From Eupeodes corollae (lineage: Eukaryota > Arthropoda > Insecta > Diptera > Syrphidae), in the NCBI RefSeq assembly GCF_945859685.1, contig NC_079147.1, positions 82,080,315 through 82,144,314 on the forward strand: 64,000 nt of DNA, written 5' to 3'. Shown piece by piece: positions 11,174 to 20,562 of the stretch (its first letter is position 1; each line of letters opens with the position of its first letter). The position numbers and the translations under genes were made by a program. The notes under the pieces were generated by a model that was given only the letters and a program-made list of their open reading frames with translations, was not told where the DNA came from and searched no databases.

Positions 11174-12824
11174 CCCTTTGACGTAAATGGGACACCGTCC
11201 GACTGTTCCGTTCAGTTATATTTCTGATTATTACTAAACGCAAAATAATTTCGAATCAAACTCAACGCACGCTTATTATTTTGCATTCTATTTAATGTTT
11301 TTCCTAAAGTTGGTTGATAGGCAGGAGAAAAAAAAAACGAAAAAACAGTATAATTACATTTGGAGTTTCTACCGCGCTTCTTTGGTTATTTTCTAAAGCG
11401 ATTTTTTTTACTTTTTTGTTTAAATTAGTGACTATTTAGTGAAGAATTTATAAGAATGGTAAGTAATTATAATGATTTTGTTGTTATTTGTTGCAATGAG
11501 TGACTTTTATAACTAAATTGTGAAATTAAAAGTAAAGGGACACGGTTGTCCTAATATGCGAAAAATGCGTAATTGAAATTCATAATTTTTAGGCAAGCAA
11601 AGGAAACAGGATTTTCCATTTGACTGATTCCAAAGTCGAGGAATTGCTAATGGCTGAGACCAGTGACACTGAAGATGCACTCACTCTGGATGACGAAGAT
11701 TAGTCATTTTTATTAGCGGACAAGCAAGCTGGAGTGTCCGAAGCTATAATTGAGCCACCTGCTCCACCAGAGCCTACTCAAAATCCAGGCCCATCTGCAG
11801 ACCCTTCATCAACTAGCCCGACCAATTCATGACCTCGTGATCCAGTTCCCGAGTTCAAGTGGAAAAGGACTGTTTATCGCTGGAATAATTTTGTTGACAC
11901 CGAATATGAATTTGGTAAGATAAACATTTGTCAAGAGTTACAATCTCTGAAACCTATATGTATATGAGACAGTAACGAAACTAAAATTATTAATTGAGAA
12001 ATTAATAATGCCAGAGTCCTTACGTTATGCTCATCAAAATGGATCGGTGTTCACTACCGATCTCCAAGAAATAACAGATTTCATTGGAATGAAATACGTC
12101 ATGGGTTACCATGTATTGCCCACATTGAGAAGCTACTGGTCCACTGAACCTGACATGGGTTTTCCTTACATAGCTAAGGTAATGCCACTATCACGATTTG
12201 AAGAGATTCGAACAAATCTGCACTTCTGTGACAATGAATCTCAACGGTCACCGACATCACCAACGTTTGATAGGGCGTACAAAACAAGATTAGTAATGAA
12301 CTATTTCAATTCATGTTTCCAGTCATCAATGAACAACACAATGACACAAGCGATTGATGAACATATGGTAAAGTTCAAAGGCCACAATATCATGAAACAG
12401 TACATGCAAAATAAACCAATAAAAAGAGGATTCAAAATGTGATGTCGTGCGGATTCAAGTACTGGACACCTATTCCAATTCGATTTGTACACCGGAAAAA
12501 AAGAAGTCTGGGCCAGAAGTAGGACTGGGAGAATCCGTTGTATTTGAACTTACTCAAGATTTGGTGGGTCTTGGATGTGAGATTTATTTCGATAATTTTT
12601 TCAACTCACCTATGCTGCAGGTAGTAAATACCGGCTATAGTAGTAAATACCTCAAAATATGATAAATAACACATATTGGGACACATTTGTCCCAACTTAT
12701 TTCCTAAAACCTGTTTGTTAGAAAAAAAAATTAATATGTGCATATTTAAATAACCTTGTAATACACTAATAAATGCAATTATAACCATGAAATCTTAAGT
12801 GTAGTTATTTTGTGCGTCAAAGGG
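11174..12824 (+). mobile_element. piggyBac-like DNA transposon inserted at TTAA
   Basis: The element is bounded by TTAA at 11170-11173 and 12825-12828, the strict target of this superfamily. Its ends are inverted: CCCTTTGACGTAAA on the left and, reversed, CCCTTTGACGCACAAA on the right. An internal palindrome TTGGGACA...TGTCCCAA (12676-12695) and related GGGACA motifs near the left end may be subterminal binding sites. It sits in the I-like LINE, whose RNase H reading continues on both sides. Confidence 0.9.
11455..12662 (+). pseudogene. piggyBac-type transposase, broken and C-terminally truncated
   Basis: The ATG at 11455 is followed at once by a GTAAGT donor; the acceptor TTTTTAG ends at 11592 and the frame resumes ASKGNRIFHLTDSKVEELL. 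An acidic and Pro/Ser-rich N-terminus (11593-11850) has in-frame stops at 11701 and 11832. The catalytic domain follows: MPESLRYAHQNGSVF, IGMKYVMGYHVLP, MPLSRFEEIRTNLHF, then QAIDEHMVKFKGHN with the first catalytic Asp, and GCEIYFDNFFNSP with the second. A TGA replaces Trp at 12440 and an A-run near 12500 shifts frame. The third Asp and the Cys-rich C-terminus are missing. Confidence 0.85.
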
Positions 12825-12828
12825 TTAA

Positions 12829-13393
12829 ATGGTAACCCCATTTGTTGTGCAGTTGACAAAGCTTTAGCAATTGTAGATGGAAGACGCATATTTTTTTTCA
12901 AGTTGGAGGTTAAGTCGATATCTTTATCAATGACGGAGTCCTTGGAGAATAGAAGCTTAGACAGTATTTTTAACAGGCTTTCTGATTAACGCTGTTCCAA
13001 AGTAGGAAGTCCAGCCTCTGCCATGATGTTGTCTATTCTTGTAGTCCGATAGGCTTTAATACTCCTTCTTGCGGATTGATGATATGTTGATTTGAGAACA
13101 TTTAGATTTTAGGTTGGAAATTTTCCATAAATATAAAAACCATAATCGATTTTACTTAAAACTAAAGCTTTAGTAATTCTACATAGTGTATTAATGTGAA
13201 CATTTAATTTATTGTTGGTTAAATAACTTATAATATTGCTTCTTGCAGCTAGGCTCTTTTTAAGATTCATACAGTGTGGTTTCCAATTATACTTATTATT
13301 AAATCTTAATCCTAAAATATCTAAGTTTTCTACGCTTTCGATATTTACATTATTTATTGCTAATTTAAGTTTAGGACAAGATAATTTGCGACA
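12829..13393 (-). pseudogene. RT thumb and connection region of the I-like LINE
   Basis: Minus-strand reading gives the post-palm segment of the LINE reverse transcriptase: LKLAINNVNIESVENLDILG, FNNKYNWKPHCMNLKKSL, TKALVLSKIDYGFYIYG and a following helical stretch ending TIAKALSTAQQMGLPF. There is one stop near 13105. It lies between the piggyBac element (left) and the mariner (right) and joins directly to 14677. Confidence 0.8.
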
Positions 13394-13395
13394 TA

Positions 13396-14674
13396 AAGGG
13401 TGATTTTTTTGAGGTTAGGATTTTCATGCATTAGTATTTGACAGATCACGCGGGATTTCAGACATGGTGTCAAAGAGAAAGATGCTCAGTATGCTTTGAC
13501 ATTTCACTTACTAACGAGCAACGCTTGCAAATCATTGAATTTTATTACCAAAATCAGTGTTCGGTTCGAAATGTGTTTCGCGCTTTACGTCCGATTTATG
13601 GTCTACATAATCGACTAAGTGAGCAAACAATTAATGCGATTGTGACCAAGTTTCGCACTCAGTTTACTGTATTGGACATTAAACCAACCACACAGAAGAG
13701 AATATTGCGTCTGTTTCTGAGAGTGTTGCTGAAGACCGTGAAATGTCGATTCGTCGCCGTTCGCAGCAATTGGGTTTGTGTTATTCGACCACATGGAAGA
13801 TTTTATGCAAAGATCTTGGTGCAAAACCGTATAAAATACAGCTCGTGCAAGAACTGAAGCCGAACGATCTGCCACAACGTCGAATTTTCAGTGAATGGGC
13901 CCTAGAAAAGTTGGCAGAAAATCCGCTTTTTTATCGACAAATTTAGTTCAGCGATGAGGCTCATTTCTGGTTGAATGGCTACGTAAATAAGCAAAATTGC
14001 CGCATTTGGAGTGAAGAGCAACCAGAAGCCGTTCAAGAACTGCCCATGCATCCCGAAAAATGCACTGTTTGGTGTTGTTTTGTACGCTGGTGGAATCATT
14101 GGACCGTATTTGTTCAAAGATGCTGTTGGACGCAACGTTACGGTGAATGGTGATCGCTATCGTTCAATGCTAACAAACTTTTTGTTTCCCAAAAATGGAA
14201 GAACTGAACTTGGTTGACATGTGGTTTCAACAAGATGGCGCTATATGCCACACAGCTCGCGATTCTATGGCCATTTTGAGGGAAAACTTCGGAGAACAAT
14301 TCATCTCAAGGAATGGAGCGGTAAGTTGGCCACCAAGATCATGCGATTTGACGCCTTTAGACTATTTTTTGTGGGGCTACGTCAAGTCTAAAGTCTACAC
14401 AAATAAGCCAGCAACTATTCCAGCTTTGGAAGACAACATTTCCGAAGAAATTCGGGCTATTCCGGCCGAAATGCTCGAAAAAGTTACCCAAAATTGGACT
14501 TTCCGAATGGACCACCTAAGACGCAGCCGCGGTCAACATTTAAATGCAATTATCTTCAAAAAGTAAATGTCATGGACCAATCTAACGTTTCAAATAAAGA
14601 ATCGATGAGATTTTGCAAATTTTATGCGTTTTTTTTTTTTAAAAAAGTTCTCAAGCTCTTAAAAAATCACCGTT
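13396..14674 (+). mobile_element. rosa-like mariner/Tc1-superfamily transposon
   Basis: Flanked by TA at 13394-13395 and 14675-14676. The ends are short imperfect inverted repeats, AAGGGTGATTTTTTTGAG on the left and AACGGTGATTTTTTAAGAG reversed from the right. Length is about 1.28 kb, normal for a full-length mariner. It lies inside the RT of the I-like LINE, interrupting it cleanly. Confidence 0.9.
13480..14565 (+). pseudogene. Mariner-superfamily (rosa-like) transposase
   Basis: An N-terminal HTH block reads SLTNEQRLQIIEFYYQNQCS and LSEQTINAIVTKFRTQF. A second HTH block follows in another frame (SIRRRSQQLGLCYSTTWKIL). The catalytic domain has FSDEAHFWLNGYVNKQNCR (first Asp), FQQDGAICHTARDSM (second Asp) and PPRSCDLTPLDYFLWG. 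From the second Asp, 36 residues separate the Asp of CDLTP and 41 separate the Asp of PLDY, so a DD41D (rosa-type) reading is possible. Frame changes near 13690 and 14080, a region lost near 13610 and a TAG at 13944 make it inactive. Confidence 0.85.
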
Positions 14675-14676
14675 TA

Positions 14677-15636
14677 TATGTAGAGTTTTACATTTGTTTA
14701 ATGAGAGCTTTGCTCCTGAGTTATAACACCATTTTACAATATCGATTACAATTTTTGAAAATGTGTTTTTTGCTTTCTCTAAATCGTTCAGTTTGCACAT
14801 GATGAAAATATCATCAGCGTAAACACAATGATCGAGAAGTTTATATATGTATTTCAATCATGACACTGATATCATTGAAAGCCATTAAGAAAAGCACAAC
14901 AGATAATGGTGATCCTTGTGGGATACCATTATTCAGTTGTTTGGCTGTGGAAAAATTTGATTTGAATGATTTGATAATAAAAAAAGATTTAATGAATGAA
15001 TATATTTTTGGACCAATTCCCCAATTTTTTAATATTAAGTGGATACTTATGCGGTCAAAAGCCTTGTCGAAATCTAATGAAAGTAGCGAAATGTGGCTTC
15101 GGGATGGTAACGCTTTTGATATGTAATGATCGATTTGTAGCAATAATTTTGTCTAAGACCTTAGACATGCAAGGAATTAATGAAATGGGACGATACCCTT
15201 CTATAGAGTCTATTGGTTTGTTGCGTTTTGGTAGTGGAATGACATTGGCTACTTTCCAAGTCTGTGGGATGATACCGGTATTAAGTATTTCATTATATAG
15301 CATAAGAAGTCTTGATTTAACAAATGGTGGTAAATTTTTTATCATTGGATATGAGATACGGTCTCTACTTGGGGTTTTTCCTTTTAAAGCACTGAGACAA
15401 CTTTTCAATTCAATAAAAGTAATAGCGCTTTCTATTTGTTTCGCTGCAATGTTTCCAGTGGTTTGTGGAGAATAGCAGGAAATGCTATTTGTTTTGAGAT
15501 TATTGAAAGATGTTGAAAAATTGTTGTCGTTTGAGAGGTCAGACCAAGAACATGCAAAGAAGTTGCCGATATCTAAAGATGAAGATATTTGGCCAGAGGG
15601 TGTTTTAATACATCTGATTGAACGGGGAACATCGGA
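14677..15636 (-). pseudogene. Reverse transcriptase core of the I-like LINE
   Basis: The minus strand reads fingers and palm motifs in order: LSALKGKTPSRDRISYPMIK, IPLPKRNKPIDSIEGYRPIS, LLSLDFDKAFDRISIHLIL, NNGIPQGSPLSVVLFLMAFN and the catalytic CVYADDIFIMC near 14810-14820. The frame shifts around 15055 and 14855. The pogo-like element cuts it at its upstream end (15637) and the mariner cuts it at 14676. Confidence 0.88.
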
Positions 15637-15638
15637 TA

Positions 15639-16830
15639 GGGGAAACTGGGGCACAGTTGACACTTAATTTTTAAAAGTCTGTTTTTCCGAAGATTATATA
15701 TGAATTCCAATACTTTTTTATTTATAAGATGCATTGACTATTCTAGATAAGACTCACAGATACATTTTACTGTTATAACAAATACATCATCTTTTAAAAA
15801 TTTGTTTAAAAAAAAAGTCATTTTGTCAAAAGTGCCCCGGGCATGGGGAACCTTTGACTTTACGCGGGGAACATTTGACAATTGCAGTTTTATCTCATGA
15901 TCGTATGCATAAAAAGGATTAGCGGGTGTTTGAATGGAAAGAAAAGTCAAAAATTTATTTTAACAATATTTATTTTAACAATATAAAAAACATAAATAAA
16001 TAAATTCACTTTCTTTAAAAAAAAAATAATTTGTGGGTTTTGGAGTTTGAATTTGATTTCACTCCTTAAAGTCAAAGAAATATATTCAACGGCTGGTTTA
16101 GTAAAAAGCCAACCTACCAATGATGCTTTCCTTAGATAGTTAACAGTGTAAGTAGAGTCACTGTTATATTCCCCCGCATAGTAAAATGCCTTCTTAGAAT
16201 CTTCACCGAATTTCTCAAGAACATAATGTCTGACTTCCAATTTCTCATCATCTGTAAGCTTATAGTCAAAAAGCTCTGTTCTTTCCATTTCGAAATTATC
16301 TTGGTCAGAAATGAAACCGTTAGATTTATCAGATTCGGCATAGAAAACGCTTAGCATAACAATATTAGCATAACAAATCATGTTGGGGCACATTTAACAA
16401 ATGTCAAATGTACCCCTACTATTAGTCAAATGTGCCCCCTTTGCAAAAGTCAAAGGTGCCCCAAAGGTTTTTCATAACATTTGTAATGTTTTTTTTATAT
16501 TAATGTTTTGATTTAACAAAATTGGCTTTAAAATATTAATAATTTAGGAACAATGGTATCATAATATTAATTCACAATAACAAAAACTTTTTTATTTTGT
16601 TCACAAATCTCTTACAAACCTGTAGTCAAAAATTACATCAAAAATCCAGAAATCACAAAAACACGTGTTACTAGATGACGAGTTGAAGCAAAACTGCCGA
16701 AGTTCATAACGTTTCTTTATATTAATTGAGGCTTCGTTCACTATCCCAACTTTTCTTCTTAAAGGATGTGTTCACACCGAAAATCAAAAAGTCAAATGTG
16801 CCCCGGCGTCAAATGTGCCCCAGTTTACCC
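15639..16830. mobile_element. Non-autonomous pogo-like element with TGTGCCCC repeats
   Basis: Flanked by TA at 15637-15638 and 16831-16832. Terminal inverted repeats of about 25 bp start GGGGAAACTGGGGCACA (left) and GGGTAAACTGGGGCACA (right, reversed). Near both ends the octamer GGGGCACA or its complement recurs with TTTGAC spacing, for example at 15830-15885, 16410-16460 and 16790-16825. A protein remnant on minus looks like the C-terminal tail of a pogo transposase, so the element is probably an internally deleted derivative. It interrupts the I-like LINE. Confidence 0.75.
15990..16393 (-). pseudogene. Possible pogo transposase C-terminal remnant
   Basis: On minus, an open stretch contains FDYKLTDDEKLEVRHYVLEK, FYYAGEYNSDSTYTVNYLRK and LFTKPAVEYISLTL. 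The pattern 'Y-x-G-x...Y-x-V-x-F/Y-L-R-K...F-x-x-P' resembles the short C-terminal domain following the DDE core in insect pogo-like transposases. The DDE core itself is absent. Alternatively it is unrelated host sequence captured by the element; the assignment is tentative. Confidence 0.45.
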
Positions 16831-16832
16831 TA

Positions 16833-18340
16833 TTATGCCAAATTTTTGCGGTGGACGAGTTTGGATTGATAGTTGATGTAAAGTCTGTCAAAGATTTTGC
16901 TTTGCTGATTTTTATTTCTCTGCGGAATAAAGGATTTGCTTTTTTGTAAACAATAAGGTTAGATTGCGAGGCATGCTTTTTAAAGGATCTCCAAGCTTTC
17001 ATTTTTTGGTCTCTTAAACATTTTAAAACAGAATTTCACCAAGGAACTGTTTTGTTAGTAGCGAAAGGTGCACTTTGAGGAATGGAAACGTTGGCTGCGA
17101 AACGAATTGCTTTTTGTAACAAAGCAGCTTCTTTATTAATATTTGAAGATGGGGTGTTATTTTCTAAATGGTTGTTGATAATGAGTTGAAAGGAGTCCCA
17201 TTTGTCTAAATCGGTTTTGTATTTAGGGTTTGGGAGAAAATCGGATTTGTTAGGTGAAATTTGTATTTGTATGAAAATAGGAAAGTGGTCACTATTATGA
17301 AGATCCTCTAGTGTGTTCCAAGTTGTAATTGGATAAAGTATTGTTGAGCAGCAAGATATATCGATGTGCGCTGAGAAATGAGTTGTCGACCCGTCATTCA
17401 AAATGGTTAGGTCATTGTTAAAAAGGAAGTTTTCGATCATGCTACCTTGGTGATTTGTGGTTGGTGAACCCCAAAGAACATTCCAGGAGTTTACATCTCC
17501 ACAAAATAATATAGGGGTGTATATTTGGCTTATTATATTTTCAAGATCGGCCTGAGAGAATGTCTGTTTTGGCAAGATATAAACAGTTACAACAGTAAAT
17601 TTAATCTTTAAATGTATTTCTACAGCGAGAATTAAGATGTTGGAGTTAATATTGATGAGTAAGTGGGGGATATTTTTTTTTAATTAACATTGCTATACCT
17701 TGTTTGCCTGTTAAGTTTTGGGAAGAATTAAGAAAATACCCGCAATAGGATTTGGGAGTTATAGGGGTAGATTGATACGCACAATGTGTCTCTTGAAGAG
17801 ATATTAAACATGGCGATCTTTCTTTTATTAAAATTTTGAGCTCGTCGAAGTTGTTTATATAGCCTTGTATATTCCACTGGAGAGTTTTGAAATAATTTTG
17901 AGGTTGTACAAAATTTGTCTGCCTGGAAGTTGAATCATTGAGGCTCCCTAAAGAGCCTAAATGATTGAACCTCAAAACAGCAAGGTCAGGGTTTTGTAAA
18001 TAATTATTATTGTTATATGGAATCATCATCTATTTTGGTGGGTGTGACAAAATAGTTGTCGTTTTTAAGAAGGGTTTGAGTGGCATTAGAGATAGGTGAG
18101 CTAGTGATCATAGAGATCTGTGAATTTTCGGAAGTTGCAAATGTGTTAAAGAGATTTATATTGGAATAACGTGTGTTTGTATTGTTATTTAAGGAAAAAG
18201 GTTGAAGTTGATTATTGTTTCCCTGTGATTAATTATGTTTGTTTTGTTATTTAATGAAAAAGGTTTAATTTGAGTATTAATTGGAGTGGTGGTTGCATTA
18301 TTTATTGCACTGGAAAAGCTTTCTTGTTTTGATGTTTATG
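16833..18340 (-). pseudogene. ORF1 tail and AP endonuclease of the I-like LINE
   Basis: Minus reading from 18340: an Asn/Ser/Thr-rich ORF1 tail with the repeated motif FSLNN and a final TPTKIDDDS. The endonuclease starts LQWNIQGYINNFDELK (17870-17830), then LISLQETHCAYQ, ILFCGDVNSWNVLWGSPTT near 17500 and LEDLHNSDHFPIFIQI near 17290 with the catalytic Asp-His. The linker to RT continues to about 16833. Frames change near 17646 and 17576. It joins to 15636 once the pogo-like element is removed. Confidence 0.85.
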
Positions 18341-19609
18341 CCTCCGATGGAGGTAAAGAAATGTTTAAATATAATATGTATACTTCATAGGAATGAATAA
18401 ATGAATTTGTTCCATTCAAAGCATTTAAAATGGTTTGGGTACCCTAGTCCCAAAGAAAAAATCCCCAAAATCTAAAATCTCCGAAATCAAAATCCCCAAA
18501 TCCAGAATTCCAAAAATCAAAATACGTTTGGCGCCAATACTCGATATACTCGAAATACGGTGAATCTGTGATTAAGGATTTTGATTTTGGGAATCATTCA
18601 AAACAAAGCTAAGTTGTCTTTATCTTTTTATTCAACAAAAACATTAGAAATTAATACAACTACGTTTTTCAAAAATAAGAAATACATTTTGAATTCATGG
18701 TATTAAAGAAACAAATGTAACAAATAATTTAGCATAGTACATAATATACCTAATATAAATTTTAAAAATTTAATTTTTCAATTTTTGACCGCCTTGTTTT
18801 TTTTATTTTTAACTTCTTACAAGAATAACATCTGTCATTTCCAATTGTAGGACAGAATTCCCAAGCCGTGTGTCCCAATGTCCATTTTTTCAAAAATATA
18901 ATGTCCCCCTTTTTGTAATTCCCAAGGCAATGGTTTCCAATCATTATTCATCCCAATGCCAATTTTTTCCAATAATAATGTTTTGAATTGATAGTACGGC
19001 TGACTAACAGCTAGATATGTAAGGGGGGCATGCTGCCACACCCCTGCTTGGATTTACTATAGGATTTGGGGTGGGTGCGAGTTTGGGTATAGTACTTGGG
19101 CAAAGTACTTTTTGCATTTTAGCACTAAGATCAAAGAAACAAGAAAAAATCAAGTGTGGCAGCACTGAACAAAAAACAAGGAATAAATGTCAAAACGAAC
19201 CATGCTTGTGTTGTGAAAAAGTGAATTTTGAAAATTAATTTAAAATAGAAATAAATGTTTCCTCGCTCTTAAATTGCTATGATTATTATTTATTTGCACA
19301 TACATATCTATCAACAATGCATTTGAGACGGCGATCAAGGGCGGATCCAGATTTTTAATCAGGGGGGGTCACGCATTCAACATAGACGAGTTTTTACTTA
19401 CCGCTAAAAATTTTCTTTAATGTAGACTTTTTTCATATGAAAACATTCCAAGATTTTAACAGTTTTTTAAATATGCCATATTTAAGAAGAAAACACAATA
19501 GTTTTTGCTTTCTTCCAAACAAAATATATTCTTTTTTGCCAATTACATTAATGAGAAAAACGCAACAAAAAATTCAAAAACCCAGAAAAGGAGAAAGAAT
19601 CTGATATCT
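18341..19609. other. AT-rich stretch with degenerate repeats, no gene recognised
   Basis: At 18440-18520 short degenerate motifs like AATCCCCAAAATC recur. Two small minus-strand frames at 18762-19041 share the sense of one broken peptide (TWLGH/GTHGLGIL style overlap) but match no family I know. 19031-19164 is bounded by a perfect 11-bp inverted repeat. 19170-19600 contains nothing recognisable. Confidence 0.4.
19031..19164. repeat. 134-bp unit with perfect 11-bp terminal inverted repeats
   Basis: TGCTGCCACAC at 19031-19041 is the exact reverse complement of GTGTGGCAGCA at 19154-19164. The interior is not coding. It could be a very small MITE or a chance hairpin; no target duplication was evident. 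Confidence 0.45.
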
Positions 19610-20330
19610 GATATTTTGGGGAGACTATCATTACTATCCCTACCGTCTTGTTACGAATGACATTGGCTCGTTTTTTTTAGAGAACATCCCACATATGCTC
19701 AATGGGGTTCAAGCCCGGGCTTTGGGGGAAGGGTTGCTAATGGGAGGGGAGTGTTGTAAAGTAGCTACATACATACCCACTTTTTGGGCAGTGTGTTTGG
19801 GGTCATTATCTTGTTGAAATAATAATTATTTAAAAGACCCAGTTTTCTCGCACTTTCCTTTAAATAGTCTTTGAGAATATTAAGGTAAACATGTTGGTCC
19901 ATGGTATTTTCTATTAAGACAAGATTTCCGACCCCAGATGCAGCCCTACAGCCCCATACTATAACTCCTCCACCACCGTGTTTTACTGTCTAAATCGGAT
20001 TTAAGGCACCCCCTGGCTTTTGCCATACTTTACCTAAACGTGGATTCGTCTGAAAAAAATACCTTTCGCCAAAAGACCGGAGTCTCATTTCCGTACTGTT
20101 TTGCAAACGAAATCTTCTTTTTTCTATATTAACCTCACTGATTAACGGCTTCTTTCTAGGTACACGAGAATTAAATCCGGCTTCAAAAATGGCTCGTCGC
20201 ACAGTTTCAGGATGATATATTTTATTATTGTACTTTTCAAGCTATCCACTTATCTTGGTCGCACTTATTAATGGATATCGGGCTACCAAGTGCTTGATTT
20301 TTGCATCAAAAACTACACAGAACATTTGAA
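19610..20330 (-). pseudogene. Tc1-like transposase relic
   Basis: The minus strand carries the middle of a Tc1-type DDE transposase: TVRRAIFEAGFNSRVPRKKP, the STEMRLRSFGERYFFQTNPR segment, VKHGGGGVIVWGCRAASGVG near 19980-19930, then VYLNILKDYLKESARKLGLL. The block after the second Asp is reduced to fragments (a catalytic QxDNDPKH motif is replaced by FNKIMTPNTLP). Several stops are present. Terminal inverted repeats were not located. Confidence 0.75.
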
Positions 20331-20562
20331 AGATCTAGCTCAAACATTTGCTTCGCGTAAACTGCATGAGCAACTATCTTAAAAGTTTGCCAATTGTATC
20401 GTGACTTTTGTGAAAGAGAATTCAAGAGCTTGACGTAATTATTTTTTTAAATTATTTATTTATGACAAAATGTTTACTCTCTTATTATTGAAACAAGAAA
20501 CAAATGTTAATCTGCTAAATTAAGTTAAAAATGTGAAATTTTGGATTACTTACTTGCTTACT

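Larger units (their letters stand above)
10340..18340 (-). mobile_element. I-like LINE (minus strand) split by three younger DNA transposons
   Basis: Four blocks on minus line up, once three insertions are taken out, as one element: ORF1 tail and endonuclease (18340-16833), RT (15636-14677), RT C-terminus (13393-12829), and RNase H plus C-terminal tail (11169-10340). The domain order EN-RT-RNase H points to the I superfamily. The interruptions are a pogo-like element (15639-16830), a mariner (13396-14674) and a piggyBac-like element (11174-12824), each at its canonical target (TA, TA, TTAA). The 5' end appears truncated inside ORF1 near 18340. The 3' end lies in AT-rich sequence left of 10340 and could not be fixed. 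Confidence 0.85.

Noticed and set aside
15738..15950. Minus-strand 70-codon frame inside the pogo-like element
   Set aside because: It is a translation of the GGGGCACA-type repeats and lacks any protein family likeness.
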